Notes under the pieces: generated by a model | What the model was told of the DNA's origin: nothing | The model's database searches: none | What the model saw: the letters and a program-made list of their open reading frames with translations, nothing else | Translations under genes and position numbers: made by a program | Part shown: positions 15,077-22,075 of the stretch, in pieces | How positions within the stretch are numbered: the stretch's first letter is position 1 | How the letters are laid out: each line of letters opens with the position of its first letter | Source: Alphaproteobacteria bacterium | GTDB lineage: Bacteria > Pseudomonadota > Alphaproteobacteria > Bin95 | Reading direction: 5' to 3' | Length of the DNA stretch: 36,057 bases | Assembly: GCA_022826185.1 (NCBI GenBank) | Contig: JAJDVH010000167.1 | Coordinates: 1-36,057, forward strand

Positions 15077-15498
15077 CGCTGCGCCTGCGCTGCCATCCCG
15101 GCATCGGGCCGAGGGTCGAGGGCGAGGCGCTGGTCGCGGAAGACGACTTCTCCGCCCGCTACGACCTCGACCGGCTCGCCGGCACCTTCTCGCGGCCGGG
15201 GCACAAGCTGGCCGGGCTCTCCTATGTGGACAGGGTGCTGGTGCTGAACACGGCCAAGGGCGGGGTTGCGTCGGCCTGGATGCTGCGCGAGATGACGGCG
15301 CGCGGCCTCGCGCCGAAGGCGATCCTGTTCAACGCCGCCAACACCATACTGGCGCAGGGCGCGGCCTTCGCCGGCATGGCGCTCTGCGACCGCTTCGAAG
15401 ACGGCGACATCACCCGTTTGATCGCCACCGGCGACCATGTGATCGTCGATCCTCCCGTCGGTCTTGTGACGGTGCTGGAACGGGCGGCGGAGTGTTGA
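15073..15498 (+). CDS. Aconitase X small subunit (DUF126 swivel domain)
   Basis: A 141-residue partner of the large subunit. The GTG at 15073-15075 overlaps the preceding TGA by 4 bases, so translation is coupled. The product carries the family core: RPGHKLAGLSYVDRVLVLNT, AKGGVASAWMLREM and PKAILFNAANTILAQGAA. This is the aconitase-like swivel domain that closes over the active site in the complex with the large subunit. Full-length, with no sign of damage. The pair follows the diaminopropionate ammonia-lyase on the same strand, separated only by miniature element copy 2. Confidence 0.88.
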   Translation: MTLRLRCHPGIGPRVEGEALVAEDDFSARYDLDRLAGTFSRPGHKLAGLSYVDRVLVLNTAKGGVASAWMLREMTARGLAPKAILFNAANTILAQGAAFAGMALCDRFEDGDITRLIATGDHVIVDPPVGLVTVLERAAEC

Positions 15499-15556
15499 TT
15501 CGACGTTCGTTTTACTTCGGTTGGGATACGCAGCGTCGCCGGTCCGACAACCCTGT

Positions 15557-15643
15557 CGTCATGGCCGGACTTGTTCCGGCCATCTCCCTCGGCGTCCTCG
15601 CGGCGGCGGAAGTGGATGCCCGGAACAAGTCCGGGCATGACGG
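15557..15643. repeat. Core-only palindromic repeat
   Basis: Arms 15557-15584 and 15615-15643 are complementary and carry the same GCCGGACTTGTTCCGGC-type palindrome as miniature elements 1 and 3. The terminal inverted repeats and subterminal sequence of those elements are absent. A further fragment, TTCGGGCATGACGG, follows near 15653. The 232 bases between 15499 and 15730 hold this repeat and no recognisable gene. Confidence 0.7.
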
Positions 15644-15730
15644 AGGAGGGCGTTCGGGCATGACGGTAAAGGGGTGCGGCGTAGAAACACGCAAACTTCC
15701 TGATCGGGACACCAGACGGAGTGTTGTTCG

Positions 15731-16015
15731 ATGACGCGGCTTCCGAACATCCATCCCGGGGAAGTCCTGCTGAAGGAATTTCTCGAGCCGTTGCATCTCA
15801 GCCAGAACCGGGCGGCGCGAGAGATGAGTGTGCCGCCGCGCCGCCTCAACGAAATCGTGCATGGCAAGCGCCGCGTAACGGCCGATACGGCGCTGCGGCT
15901 GGCCCGATATTTCGGGACTTCGGAGCGCTTCTGGCTCGGTTTGCTGGCCGATTACGATCTGGAAGAAGCCCGCCGTCTGGAGCGTGAGGTAGGGACCGTC
16001 GATTTCGCCGCTTGA
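15731..16015 (+). CDS. higA: HigA-family helix-turn-helix antitoxin, apparently solitary
   Basis: A 94-residue Xre-type regulator, MTRLPNIHPGEVLLKEFLEP onward, with GGAG 9 bases before the ATG. The opening N-I-H-P-G-E-V-L-x-x-E-F-L and the helix-turn-helix QNRAAREMSVPPRRLNEIVH, followed by GKRRVTADTALRLARYFGTS and FWLGLLADYDL, are the HigA/VapI signature. HigA normally represses its own operon and neutralises the HigB mRNA interferase encoded immediately upstream. Here the upstream 232 bases contain only repeat sequence, and no HigB-like frame is seen on either side. It may be a domesticated regulator or the remnant of a lost module. Confidence 0.88.
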   Translation: MTRLPNIHPGEVLLKEFLEPLHLSQNRAAREMSVPPRRLNEIVHGKRRVTADTALRLARYFGTSERFWLGLLADYDLEEARRLEREVGTVDFAA

Positions 16016-16066
16016 CGGGGCCGGCATCGCGCACAAGGCTTTCGCACCCGGCCGGGGGAGTCTGCC

Positions 16067-17674
16067 ATGTACCGTTTCGACCTCACCGAATCCTACATTC
16101 CCGCCCAGACCGACGATGTCGTGCTGGAGACGACGGTCGGCGGCCAGCTGCGCGACATGGCGGCCAGGCGCGGCGGTTGCACGGCGCTGGTCGAGGTGGA
16201 GCTCGACGGCGGGAACGGGCGGCGCTGGACCTATGCGGAGCTGCTGGCGGACAGCGAGCGTCTGGCCAAGGCGCTGGCGTCGCGCTTCGCGCCGGGCGAG
16301 CGGCTGGTGGTCTGGGCGCCGAACGTGCCGGAATGGGTGCTGATGGAATATGCCTGCGGGCTCGCGGGCCTCATCCTGGTGACGGCCAACCCCTCCTACC
16401 AGGCGGCCGAACTGCGCTACGTGCTGGAGCAGTCGGGCGCCTCCGCGCTGTTTTCGGTGGAGAGCTACCGGGGCAATCCGATGGCGGAGATCGCCGTTGC
16501 CGCCGCCGACAGCCTCGAAGCCGTGCGGGAACTCGTCGATCTTGACGATGCCGACGCGCTCTACCGTATCGGAGACCGGCCGGCCGAACTGCCCGAAGTC
16601 ACGCCGGACCATGCCGCGCAGATCCAGTACACCTCCGGCACGACCGGCTTTCCCAAGGGCGCCGTGCTGTCCCACCGCTCGCTCACCAACAATGCGCGCT
16701 ACTGCGCCGTCCGGGCGGGCACAAGGCCGGACTCGGTCTGGGCGAACTTCATGCCGATGTTCCACACCAGCGGCTGCGGGCTGATTACGCTCGGCGCGCT
16801 CCAGGCGGGCTGCGCGATGTATCTCGTCAAGCTGTTCGACCCGGCGGCGATCCTGCGGCTGATGGAACGCGAGAAGGTGACCGCGCTTCTCGGCGTGCCG
16901 ACCATGCTGGTCGCGATGATGGAGTGCCTCGACCAGGAGCCGTTCGATCTCTCCTCGGTGGAGATCGCGGTGTCCGGCGGCTCGATGGTGGCGCCCGAGC
17001 TGGTGCGCAACGTGACCGAGCGGTTCGGTTGCGCCTTCCAGACGGTCTATGGCCAGACGGAAGCCTCGCCCCTCGTCACCCAGCACCATCTGGGCGAAAG
17101 CCTCGACATCGTCTGCAACACGACCGGCCTGCCGATGCCTCAGACGGAGGTCTCGATCCGCAGCGTGGACGGGGAGAACCGGGTGGTGCCGGTCGGCGAG
17201 GTCGGCGAGATCTGCACGCGCGGCTATTGCGTGATGATCGGCTACCACGACAACCCTTCGGCGACCGCGGACGCCATCGACGCGGACGGCTGGCTGCACA
17301 CCGGCGATCTCGGCACGCTCGACCGGCAGGGCTATCTGCGCATCACCGGGCGGGTGAAGGAGATGATCATCCGGGGCGGCGAGAACCTGTTCCCGGCGGA
17401 GATCGAAAACGCGCTGCTGGAGCATCCCGACGTGGCGGAGGTCGCCGTGGTCGGGCTGCCGGACGACAGGTGGGGCGAGATCGTCGCCTGCTTCGTGCGC
17501 ATGGAGCCGGGCCGGGAGATGGACCCGCAGGAACTCCGCCGCCACTGCCGCGCCCACCTCTCGCCGCAGAAGACGCCGGTCGTCTGGCGCGAGGTCCCCG
17601 CCTTCCCGCTGACCGGCTCCGGCAAGATCCGGAAATTCCAGCTGGCGGAGGACTATGCGGCGGGGAACGTCTGA
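16067..17674 (+). CDS. Acyl-CoA synthetase / AMP-dependent ligase (FadD-like)
   Basis: A 535-residue ANL-superfamily enzyme that activates a carboxylic acid as acyl-AMP and then acyl-CoA. Core motifs: A3 YTSGTTGFPKGAVLSH (188-203), A5 QTVYGQTEASPL, A7 WLHTGDLGTLD, A8 GRVKEMIIRGGENLFPAE and A10 PLTGSGKIRKFQL with the catalytic lysine. The start ATG at 16067 follows GGGGGAG. The architecture is that of medium/long-chain or aromatic acyl-CoA ligases; specificity is not readable. It is convergent with the serine hydrolase gene (13 bases between stops). CoA-transferases, crotonase and MaoC genes nearby fit a fatty or aromatic acid degradation setting. Confidence 0.93.
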   Translation: MYRFDLTESYIPAQTDDVVLETTVGGQLRDMAARRGGCTALVEVELDGGNGRRWTYAELLADSERLAKALASRFAPGERLVVWAPNVPEWVLMEYACGLAGLILVTANPSYQAAELRYVLEQSGASALFSVESYRGNPMAEIAVAAADSLEAVRELVDLDDADALYRIGDRPAELPEVTPDHAAQIQYTSGTTGFPKGAVLSHRSLTNNARYCAVRAGTRPDSVWANFMPMFHTSGCGLITLGALQAGCAMYLVKLFDPAAILRLMEREKVTALLGVPTMLVAMMECLDQEPFDLSSVEIAVSGGSMVAPELVRNVTERFGCAFQTVYGQTEASPLVTQHHLGESLDIVCNTTGLPMPQTEVSIRSVDGENRVVPVGEVGEICTRGYCVMIGYHDNPSATADAIDADGWLHTGDLGTLDRQGYLRITGRVKEMIIRGGENLFPAEIENALLEHPDVAEVAVVGLPDDRWGEIVACFVRMEPGREMDPQELRRHCRAHLSPQKTPVVWREVPAFPLTGSGKIRKFQLAEDYAAGNV

Positions 17675-17687
17675 CCGCGTTGAGCTC

Positions 17688-18854
17688 CTACAGGTTCCGG
17701 TAAACCGCCGTTTCGAAGTCCAGGTAGAGCGGCAGGGACTTTTCGTCGGCGAAGGGCAGGACCTGGGTGAGGTAGGCGCCGCCGATGCCCTTGTGCGGGT
17801 CGATCCAGAAATAGGAGTTGGCGAGGCCGGCCCAGGCGAGGCTGCCGGCCGTCCGGCCCGTCGGCGCTTCCTCATTGTTTATCATGAAGGTCAGGCCCCA
17901 GGTCTTCTCCATGCCGGGGAAGAACTCCGCATCGTTGGAGTAGGGCGGCATGGCCGTCGGAAGATTGACGACCCGGTTGTCGCCGATGCTGTTGACCGAC
18001 ATGGCCTCCACGGTTTCCGGCCTGAGCACCCGGTGGCCGTTCGCCGCGCCCTTGTTCAGGATCATGCGGATGAATTTGAGATAGTCGCCGACGGTGGAAT
18101 AGAGGCCGCCGCCGCCCATCTCGAACTCGGGATCCTGCTCGACGGTGAACTCCATCGCCATCCAGGCGCCGTCCTCGCCGCGCACATGCACGGTAGCCAT
18201 CCGCTCCTGCATGGCCGGCGTGATCCGGAAGGCGGTGTCGCCCATGCCGAGCGGATCGAAGATGTTTTCCTTCATATACTCGCCGAGCTTCCGGCCGCTG
18301 ACGGCCTCGACCATCTTGCCGGCCCAGTCGATGCCGATGCCGTAATCCCAGCGCTCGCCCGGATCGAACAGCAGCGGCGTCGTCAGCGCGGCATTCTCGC
18401 AGCTGGTGATCTGGGGCACGCCCTTCGCTTCCTGGTAGGCGAGGATGTCCGTGTTCCAGATCTCGTACACATAGCCGGAGGTGTGGGTCAGCAGGTGGCG
18501 CAGCGTGATCGGCCGCTTCGGCGGGCGCATCTTCGGCTGGCCGTCACCGTCGAAGCCCTCCAGCACCCCGACTTCGCCCAGATACGGTATGACCGCGCTT
18601 GCCGGTCCATCCAGTTCCAGCTTGCCTTGCTCGACCAGCTGCATGGCCGCCGCGCCGGTGACGGCCTTGGTCATGGAGGCGATCCAGCCCACCGTGTCGG
18701 GCGTCATGGCGGCGCCGCTGCCGACCGCGCGTTCGCCGAACCCGCCCTCATAGACGGTTCCCTCCGCCGTCGTCGCCGCAGCCACGACGCCGGGGACATC
18801 GCCCCGCGAAACCGCAGCCTCCAGGATTCCGTCCACACTGTCCTTGAGCGCCAT
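17688..18854 (-). CDS. Serine hydrolase of the beta-lactamase/class C family
   Basis: A 388-residue protein. The ATG at 18852-18854 follows GGGAGG, so the longer frame to 18902 is rejected. Motifs: SMTK (S60-K63) as the nucleophile S-x-x-K, HTSGY near 124-128, and the Tyr motif at Y171 in WDYGIGID. These mark the serine beta-lactamase-like family that includes EstB esterases and D-aminopeptidases. No signal peptide is visible, which argues for a cytoplasmic esterase or hydrolase rather than a true beta-lactamase. The gene stands between the acyl-CoA synthetase (convergent) and tRNA-Lys (36 bases upstream, same strand). Substrate unknown. Confidence 0.9.
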   Translation of the reverse strand: MALKDSVDGILEAAVSRGDVPGVVAAATTAEGTVYEGGFGERAVGSGAAMTPDTVGWIASMTKAVTGAAAMQLVEQGKLELDGPASAVIPYLGEVGVLEGFDGDGQPKMRPPKRPITLRHLLTHTSGYVYEIWNTDILAYQEAKGVPQITSCENAALTTPLLFDPGERWDYGIGIDWAGKMVEAVSGRKLGEYMKENIFDPLGMGDTAFRITPAMQERMATVHVRGEDGAWMAMEFTVEQDPEFEMGGGGLYSTVGDYLKFIRMILNKGAANGHRVLRPETVEAMSVNSIGDNRVVNLPTAMPPYSNDAEFFPGMEKTWGLTFMINNEEAPTGRTAGSLAWAGLANSYFWIDPHKGIGGAYLTQVLPFADEKSLPLYLDFETAVYRNL

Positions 18855-18890
18855 GGGAGCCTCCCGCCGAACCGGCCCGTTTTCGATGGG

Positions 18891-18966
<76 letters not shown>

Positions 18967-18980
18967 CACCGGGAAAGCGA

Positions 18981-19009
18981 GATGTATCCCTTTCCGCGCC
19001 GCCTGTCGA
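18981..19009 (-). promoter_or_regulatory. Candidate promoter of tRNA-Lys
   Basis: On the minus strand TCGACA (19004-19009), one base from the -35 consensus, is followed after 17 bases by TACATC (18981-18986), a weak -10. Position fits: the -10 ends 15 bases before the mature 5' end of the tRNA, and the site lies between the CoA-transferase stop and the tRNA. Confidence 0.4.
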
Positions 19010-19020
19010 GAACGCGGCGG

Positions 19021-20193
19021 CTATTCCTCCGCGGCGGCGAGCGGGGCGCGTTTGCGGGCGGCGAGTTCGGCCAGGACTTCTTCGGTGTGCTCGCCGAGCA
19101 GCGGCGCCGGCCGGTCGATGGCGCCGGGCGTCGCGGCGAGCTTCACCGGCGTGCCGATGGTGTTCATCCTGCCAACGGCCGGGTGGTCGAGCTCCACTAC
19201 CATGTCGCGGGCCAGCGTGTGCGGGTCGGTGAACACCTCGCCATGGTCCATTACCGGGCCTGCCGGCACGCCTACTTCCTCGAGTTCTGTCAGCCATTCG
19301 TCCCGCGTGCGGGTCTGCATCACGGCCTCGAAGATCTCGATCAGCTCGTCATTGTTCGCCACCCGGTCGGCGCGGGTCCTGAAGCGCGGGTCCTCCGGCA
19401 GGTCGGGCCGGCCGAGCACGTTGCAGATGCGGAACCAGAGGTTCTGCTGCGCGCCGCCGACCGCGAGATAGCCGTCCTTCGCCTTGAGGATCTGGTAGGG
19501 CGAGCTGCCGCGATGGCGCTGGCCGATCCGCTCCGGCGTCTTCCCGGTCGCGAAATAGGCCGCCGCCTCATAGACGCAGAACGACATGGCGCTTTCGTAA
19601 AGCGACACGTCCACATGCTGGCCCTTGCCGGTCCCGGTGCGGCCGTGGATGGCGACCATGGTGGCGTAGGCCCCGAACATGCCGGCGCCGACATCGGAAA
19701 TGGCGATGGGCAGGCGGAAGGGCGGGCCGTCCTCCGGGCCGTTGATGGCGGCGAGGCCGGACATGGCCTGGGTAATCAGGTCGAAGCCGCCGCGGGCGCC
19801 GTAGGGCCCGTCCTGCCCGAAGCCGGAGATCGAGGTCATCACCAGACCGGGATTCTCCGCCGCCAGCGCCTCGTAGCCGAGGCCGAGCCGCGCCATGACG
19901 CCGGGCCGGAAGTTCTCGACCACGATATCGGCCGAGATGCAGAGGTCCCAGGCGGCCTGGAAACCCTCCTCGCTCTTCAGGTCGAGCGTCACGGAACGCT
20001 TGTTGCGGTTCCAGAGCATGAAGGGCGCGCTTTCGCCCTCCACGAAGGGCGGCGTCTGGCGCATCGCTTCGCCCTCGGGGCGCTCCACCTTGATGACATC
20101 GGCGCCCTGGTCGGCGAGCAGCATCGCGCAATAGGGCCCCGAAAGATTGGTCGTGAAGTCGATGACTCTAAGCCCTTCCAGTGCCCCGGCCAT
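19021..20193 (-). CDS. Family III CoA-transferase (CaiB/BaiF), second copy
   Basis: A 390-residue CoA-transferase from the ATG at 20191-20193, which follows AGGAACGCC. It opens MAGALEGLRVIDFTTNLSGP and continues with DQGADVIKVERPEGE, NRNKRSVTLDLKSEEG, ENFRPGVMARLGLGY and the catalytic-aspartate motif AISDVGAGMFGAY with D167. The frame stays open upstream to 21273, but that part is the antisense of the crotonase gene and is not real. It differs clearly from the other CoA-transferase at 8802-10025, so the two are not a recent duplication. It is divergent from the crotonase gene across 114 bases, suggesting shared control of one acyl-CoA pathway. Substrate unknown. Confidence 0.93.
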   Translation of the reverse strand: MAGALEGLRVIDFTTNLSGPYCAMLLADQGADVIKVERPEGEAMRQTPPFVEGESAPFMLWNRNKRSVTLDLKSEEGFQAAWDLCISADIVVENFRPGVMARLGLGYEALAAENPGLVMTSISGFGQDGPYGARGGFDLITQAMSGLAAINGPEDGPPFRLPIAISDVGAGMFGAYATMVAIHGRTGTGKGQHVDVSLYESAMSFCVYEAAAYFATGKTPERIGQRHRGSSPYQILKAKDGYLAVGGAQQNLWFRICNVLGRPDLPEDPRFRTRADRVANNDELIEIFEAVMQTRTRDEWLTELEEVGVPAGPVMDHGEVFTDPHTLARDMVVELDHPAVGRMNTIGTPVKLAATPGAIDRPAPLLGEHTEEVLAELAARKRAPLAAAEE

Positions 20194-20307
20194 GGCGTTC
20201 CTGCCTCCCATGAGAAACCTGCGGCCATTCTCGCCAACCGGTTTCTCTTGGCAAGGGCGGCGCCGGCGCGGCATAACGGGGGCGGCCGACAGGGAGAAAC
20301 GGGTTCC

Positions 20308-21084
20308 ATGGACGAAATCAGGCTTCGCCGGCAGGGCCAGGTCGCGGTGGTCACCATCAATCGACCGCAGAAGAAGAACTGCTGCACCAAGGCGATGTGG
20401 TTCGAGCTTGGCCGGTTGTTCGGCGAACTGGACAAGGACGGCGACGTGCGGGCCATCGTGCTCACGGGCGCGGGCGAGAATTTCTGCACCGGGGCCGATA
20501 TCTCGGAATTCGCCGAGGTGCGCGGCGACGCCGACCAGGCGGCGGACTACGCCCGCGCCGTGCTCGCGGCCGAGCACGGCATTGCAGAAGTATCCAAGCC
20601 CGTCATCGCTGCGATCCGCGGCTATGCGGTCGGCGGGGGCTGCGGGTTGATCGTCTGCGCGGATTTCCGCGTTTCGGACCGCAGCGGGCGTTTCGGCGTC
20701 CCGGCGGCGCGCCTCTCCATCGTCTATGGCATGGACGGGCTGCAGAAGCTCGCCAGCATCGTCGGCGTCACCAACGCCAAGAAGATCATGTACACGGCCA
20801 GGCGCTTCACGGCGGAGGAGGCTGCGGACATGGGCCTGGTGGACATGCTGGTGGACGGCGACCCGGTCGAGGCCGCGATCGAGTTCGCGGACTCCATGGC
20901 GGGCAACGCGCCGCTCTCCATCATGGGCCACAAGATCGGGCTCAACGCTGTTGCGGCCGGCCGCATGGCCGAAACCGAAGACAGCTACCGCGACCTCCAG
21001 ATGCAGGCGTCGGAGAGCGAGGATTACCGCGAGGGCCGCACGGCCTTCATGGAGAAACGGGCGCCGGTCTTCCAAGGGCGCTAG
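20308..21084 (+). CDS. Crotonase-superfamily protein (enoyl-CoA hydratase/isomerase-like)
   Basis: A 258-residue crotonase-fold protein, MDEIRLRRQGQVAVVTINRP onward. The oxyanion-hole segments are present: FCTGADISEF (59-68) and IRGYAVGGGCGLIVCADF (103-120). The two acid-base glutamates of typical hydratases are not: the first (in GGGCE) is G113 and the second (after V-P) is A133 in FGVPAARLS. The P-A-A-R-L-x-I pattern is a recognised subgroup often annotated as enoyl-CoA hydratase. It may be an isomerase, a thioesterase or another acyl-CoA enzyme. First gene of a run with the glyoxalase and MaoC genes. Confidence 0.9.
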   Translation: MDEIRLRRQGQVAVVTINRPQKKNCCTKAMWFELGRLFGELDKDGDVRAIVLTGAGENFCTGADISEFAEVRGDADQAADYARAVLAAEHGIAEVSKPVIAAIRGYAVGGGCGLIVCADFRVSDRSGRFGVPAARLSIVYGMDGLQKLASIVGVTNAKKIMYTARRFTAEEAADMGLVDMLVDGDPVEAAIEFADSMAGNAPLSIMGHKIGLNAVAAGRMAETEDSYRDLQMQASESEDYREGRTAFMEKRAPVFQGR

Positions 21085-21134
21085 GCCGCGCCTATTCTGC
21101 CGCCGGCCCGATCCAATCCAGGAGATTCCCAGCC

Positions 21135-21575
21135 ATGCGCTATCTGCACACCATGGTCCGCGTTTCGGACCTCGACAAGTCGCTCGCCTTCTATTGCGGC
21201 CTGCTGGGCATGGTCGAAACCCGGCGCACCGAAAGCGAGAAGGGCCGCTACACCAATATCTTCCTCGCCGCATCGGCGGACGAGGCCGTGGCCCGCGATG
21301 CGAAGGCGCCGGTTCTGGAACTCACCTACAACTGGGACCCCGAGGACTACAAGGGCGGACGGAATTTCGGCCATCTCGCCTTCGAGGTCGATGACATTTA
21401 CGGCCTCTGCCAGTCCCTCTCCAACGCCGGGGTGACCGTCAACCGTCCGCCGCGCGACGGCTACATGGCCTTCATCCGCTCGCCGGACGGCATTTCCATC
21501 GAACTGCTGCAGGCGGGCGGTCCGCGCGAGCCGGCCGAACCCTGGGCGTCGATGGAGAACACCGGCGTCTGGTGA
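21135..21575 (+). CDS. gloA: Glyoxalase I-like (lactoylglutathione lyase) VOC protein
   Basis: A 146-residue vicinal-oxygen-chelate protein. The four metal ligands of bacterial glyoxalase I are all present: H5 (MRYLHTMVRV), E62 (VLELTYNW), H80 (FGHLAFEVDD) and E123 (ISIELLQ). The stretch ELTYNWDPEDYKGGRNFGHL closely follows E. coli GloA. The enzyme isomerises the methylglyoxal-glutathione hemithioacetal to S-lactoylglutathione in the cytoplasm. Setting it between crotonase and MaoC genes is unusual for GloA and leaves open a related epimerase-type reaction. Its stop codon overlaps the next start as TGATG. Confidence 0.88.
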   Translation: MRYLHTMVRVSDLDKSLAFYCGLLGMVETRRTESEKGRYTNIFLAASADEAVARDAKAPVLELTYNWDPEDYKGGRNFGHLAFEVDDIYGLCQSLSNAGVTVNRPPRDGYMAFIRSPDGISIELLQAGGPREPAEPWASMENTGVW

Positions 21576-22039
21576 TGCAGGCAGGCGATTCGGGGCGCTG
21601 GTTCGACGATTTCAGGGTCGGCCAGCGCTTCGAGACGGATGGATACACCTTCACCGAAAGCGGCATTATCGACTTTGCGCTCCAATACGACCCGCAATAT
21701 TTCCACCTCGACCGGGAGCGCGCCGTCGAGAGCATCTATGGCGGGCTGATAGCCAGCGGCTTCCATACGCTTGCAGTGGTTTTCCGCCTTATCGTCCAGG
21801 CGCGGGTGTTCGGGCCGGGCAATATGGGCGGCAAGGGCATGGACGATCTGCGCTGGCAGCGCGCGGTGCGGCCGGGCGACACGATTCGGGTTACCTGCGA
21901 AGTCCTGGAGCTGTTGCCGTCGTCCCGGCCCGACCGGGGCAACATGCGCATGTCGTTCCGCGCCCGGAACCAGTACAATGAAACGGCGCTGACCGGCGTG
22001 CTCATGCCGGTCATTCAGCGCAGGCCGGCAAGCGAATAA
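21575..22039 (+). CDS. MaoC-like hot-dog dehydratase ((R)-enoyl-CoA hydratase type)
   Basis: A 154-residue single hot-dog protein. ATG at 21575-21577 shares its A with the preceding TGA, so translation is coupled; a GTG one codon earlier is also possible. The hydratase-2 motif is visible as FALQYDPQYFHLDRERA, with D39 and H44 as the catalytic pair, followed by GGLIASGFHTLAV, and DDLRWQRAVRPGDTIRV in the second half. Such enzymes hydrate 2-enoyl-CoA to (R)-3-hydroxyacyl-CoA or dehydrate related CoA esters. Together with the crotonase and CoA-transferase it suggests an acyl-CoA degradation route. Confidence 0.88.
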   Translation: MQAGDSGRWFDDFRVGQRFETDGYTFTESGIIDFALQYDPQYFHLDRERAVESIYGGLIASGFHTLAVVFRLIVQARVFGPGNMGGKGMDDLRWQRAVRPGDTIRVTCEVLELLPSSRPDRGNMRMSFRARNQYNETALTGVLMPVIQRRPASE

Positions 22040-22075
22040 AGGCGCGGGACCCGCCGCAGGGAAGCGCCACCGGCA

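Noticed and set aside
15499-15730. A higB toxin gene or remnant upstream of higA.
   Set aside because: All frames were read for the usual HigB features (basic RelE-like strand segments, terminal Y-H). Only repeat-derived sequence was found.
15512-17875. A 787-codon minus-strand frame opposite the acyl-CoA synthetase.
   Set aside because: Its Arg/His-rich composition and lack of motifs mark it as a GC-rich antisense shadow of a gene with complete ANL motifs.
19021-21273. A 750-codon minus-strand frame that would fuse the CoA-transferase to a long N-terminal domain.
   Set aside because: The extension is exactly antisense to the crotonase gene, which has full family motifs. The CoA-transferase has its own ATG and ribosome site at 20191-20193.
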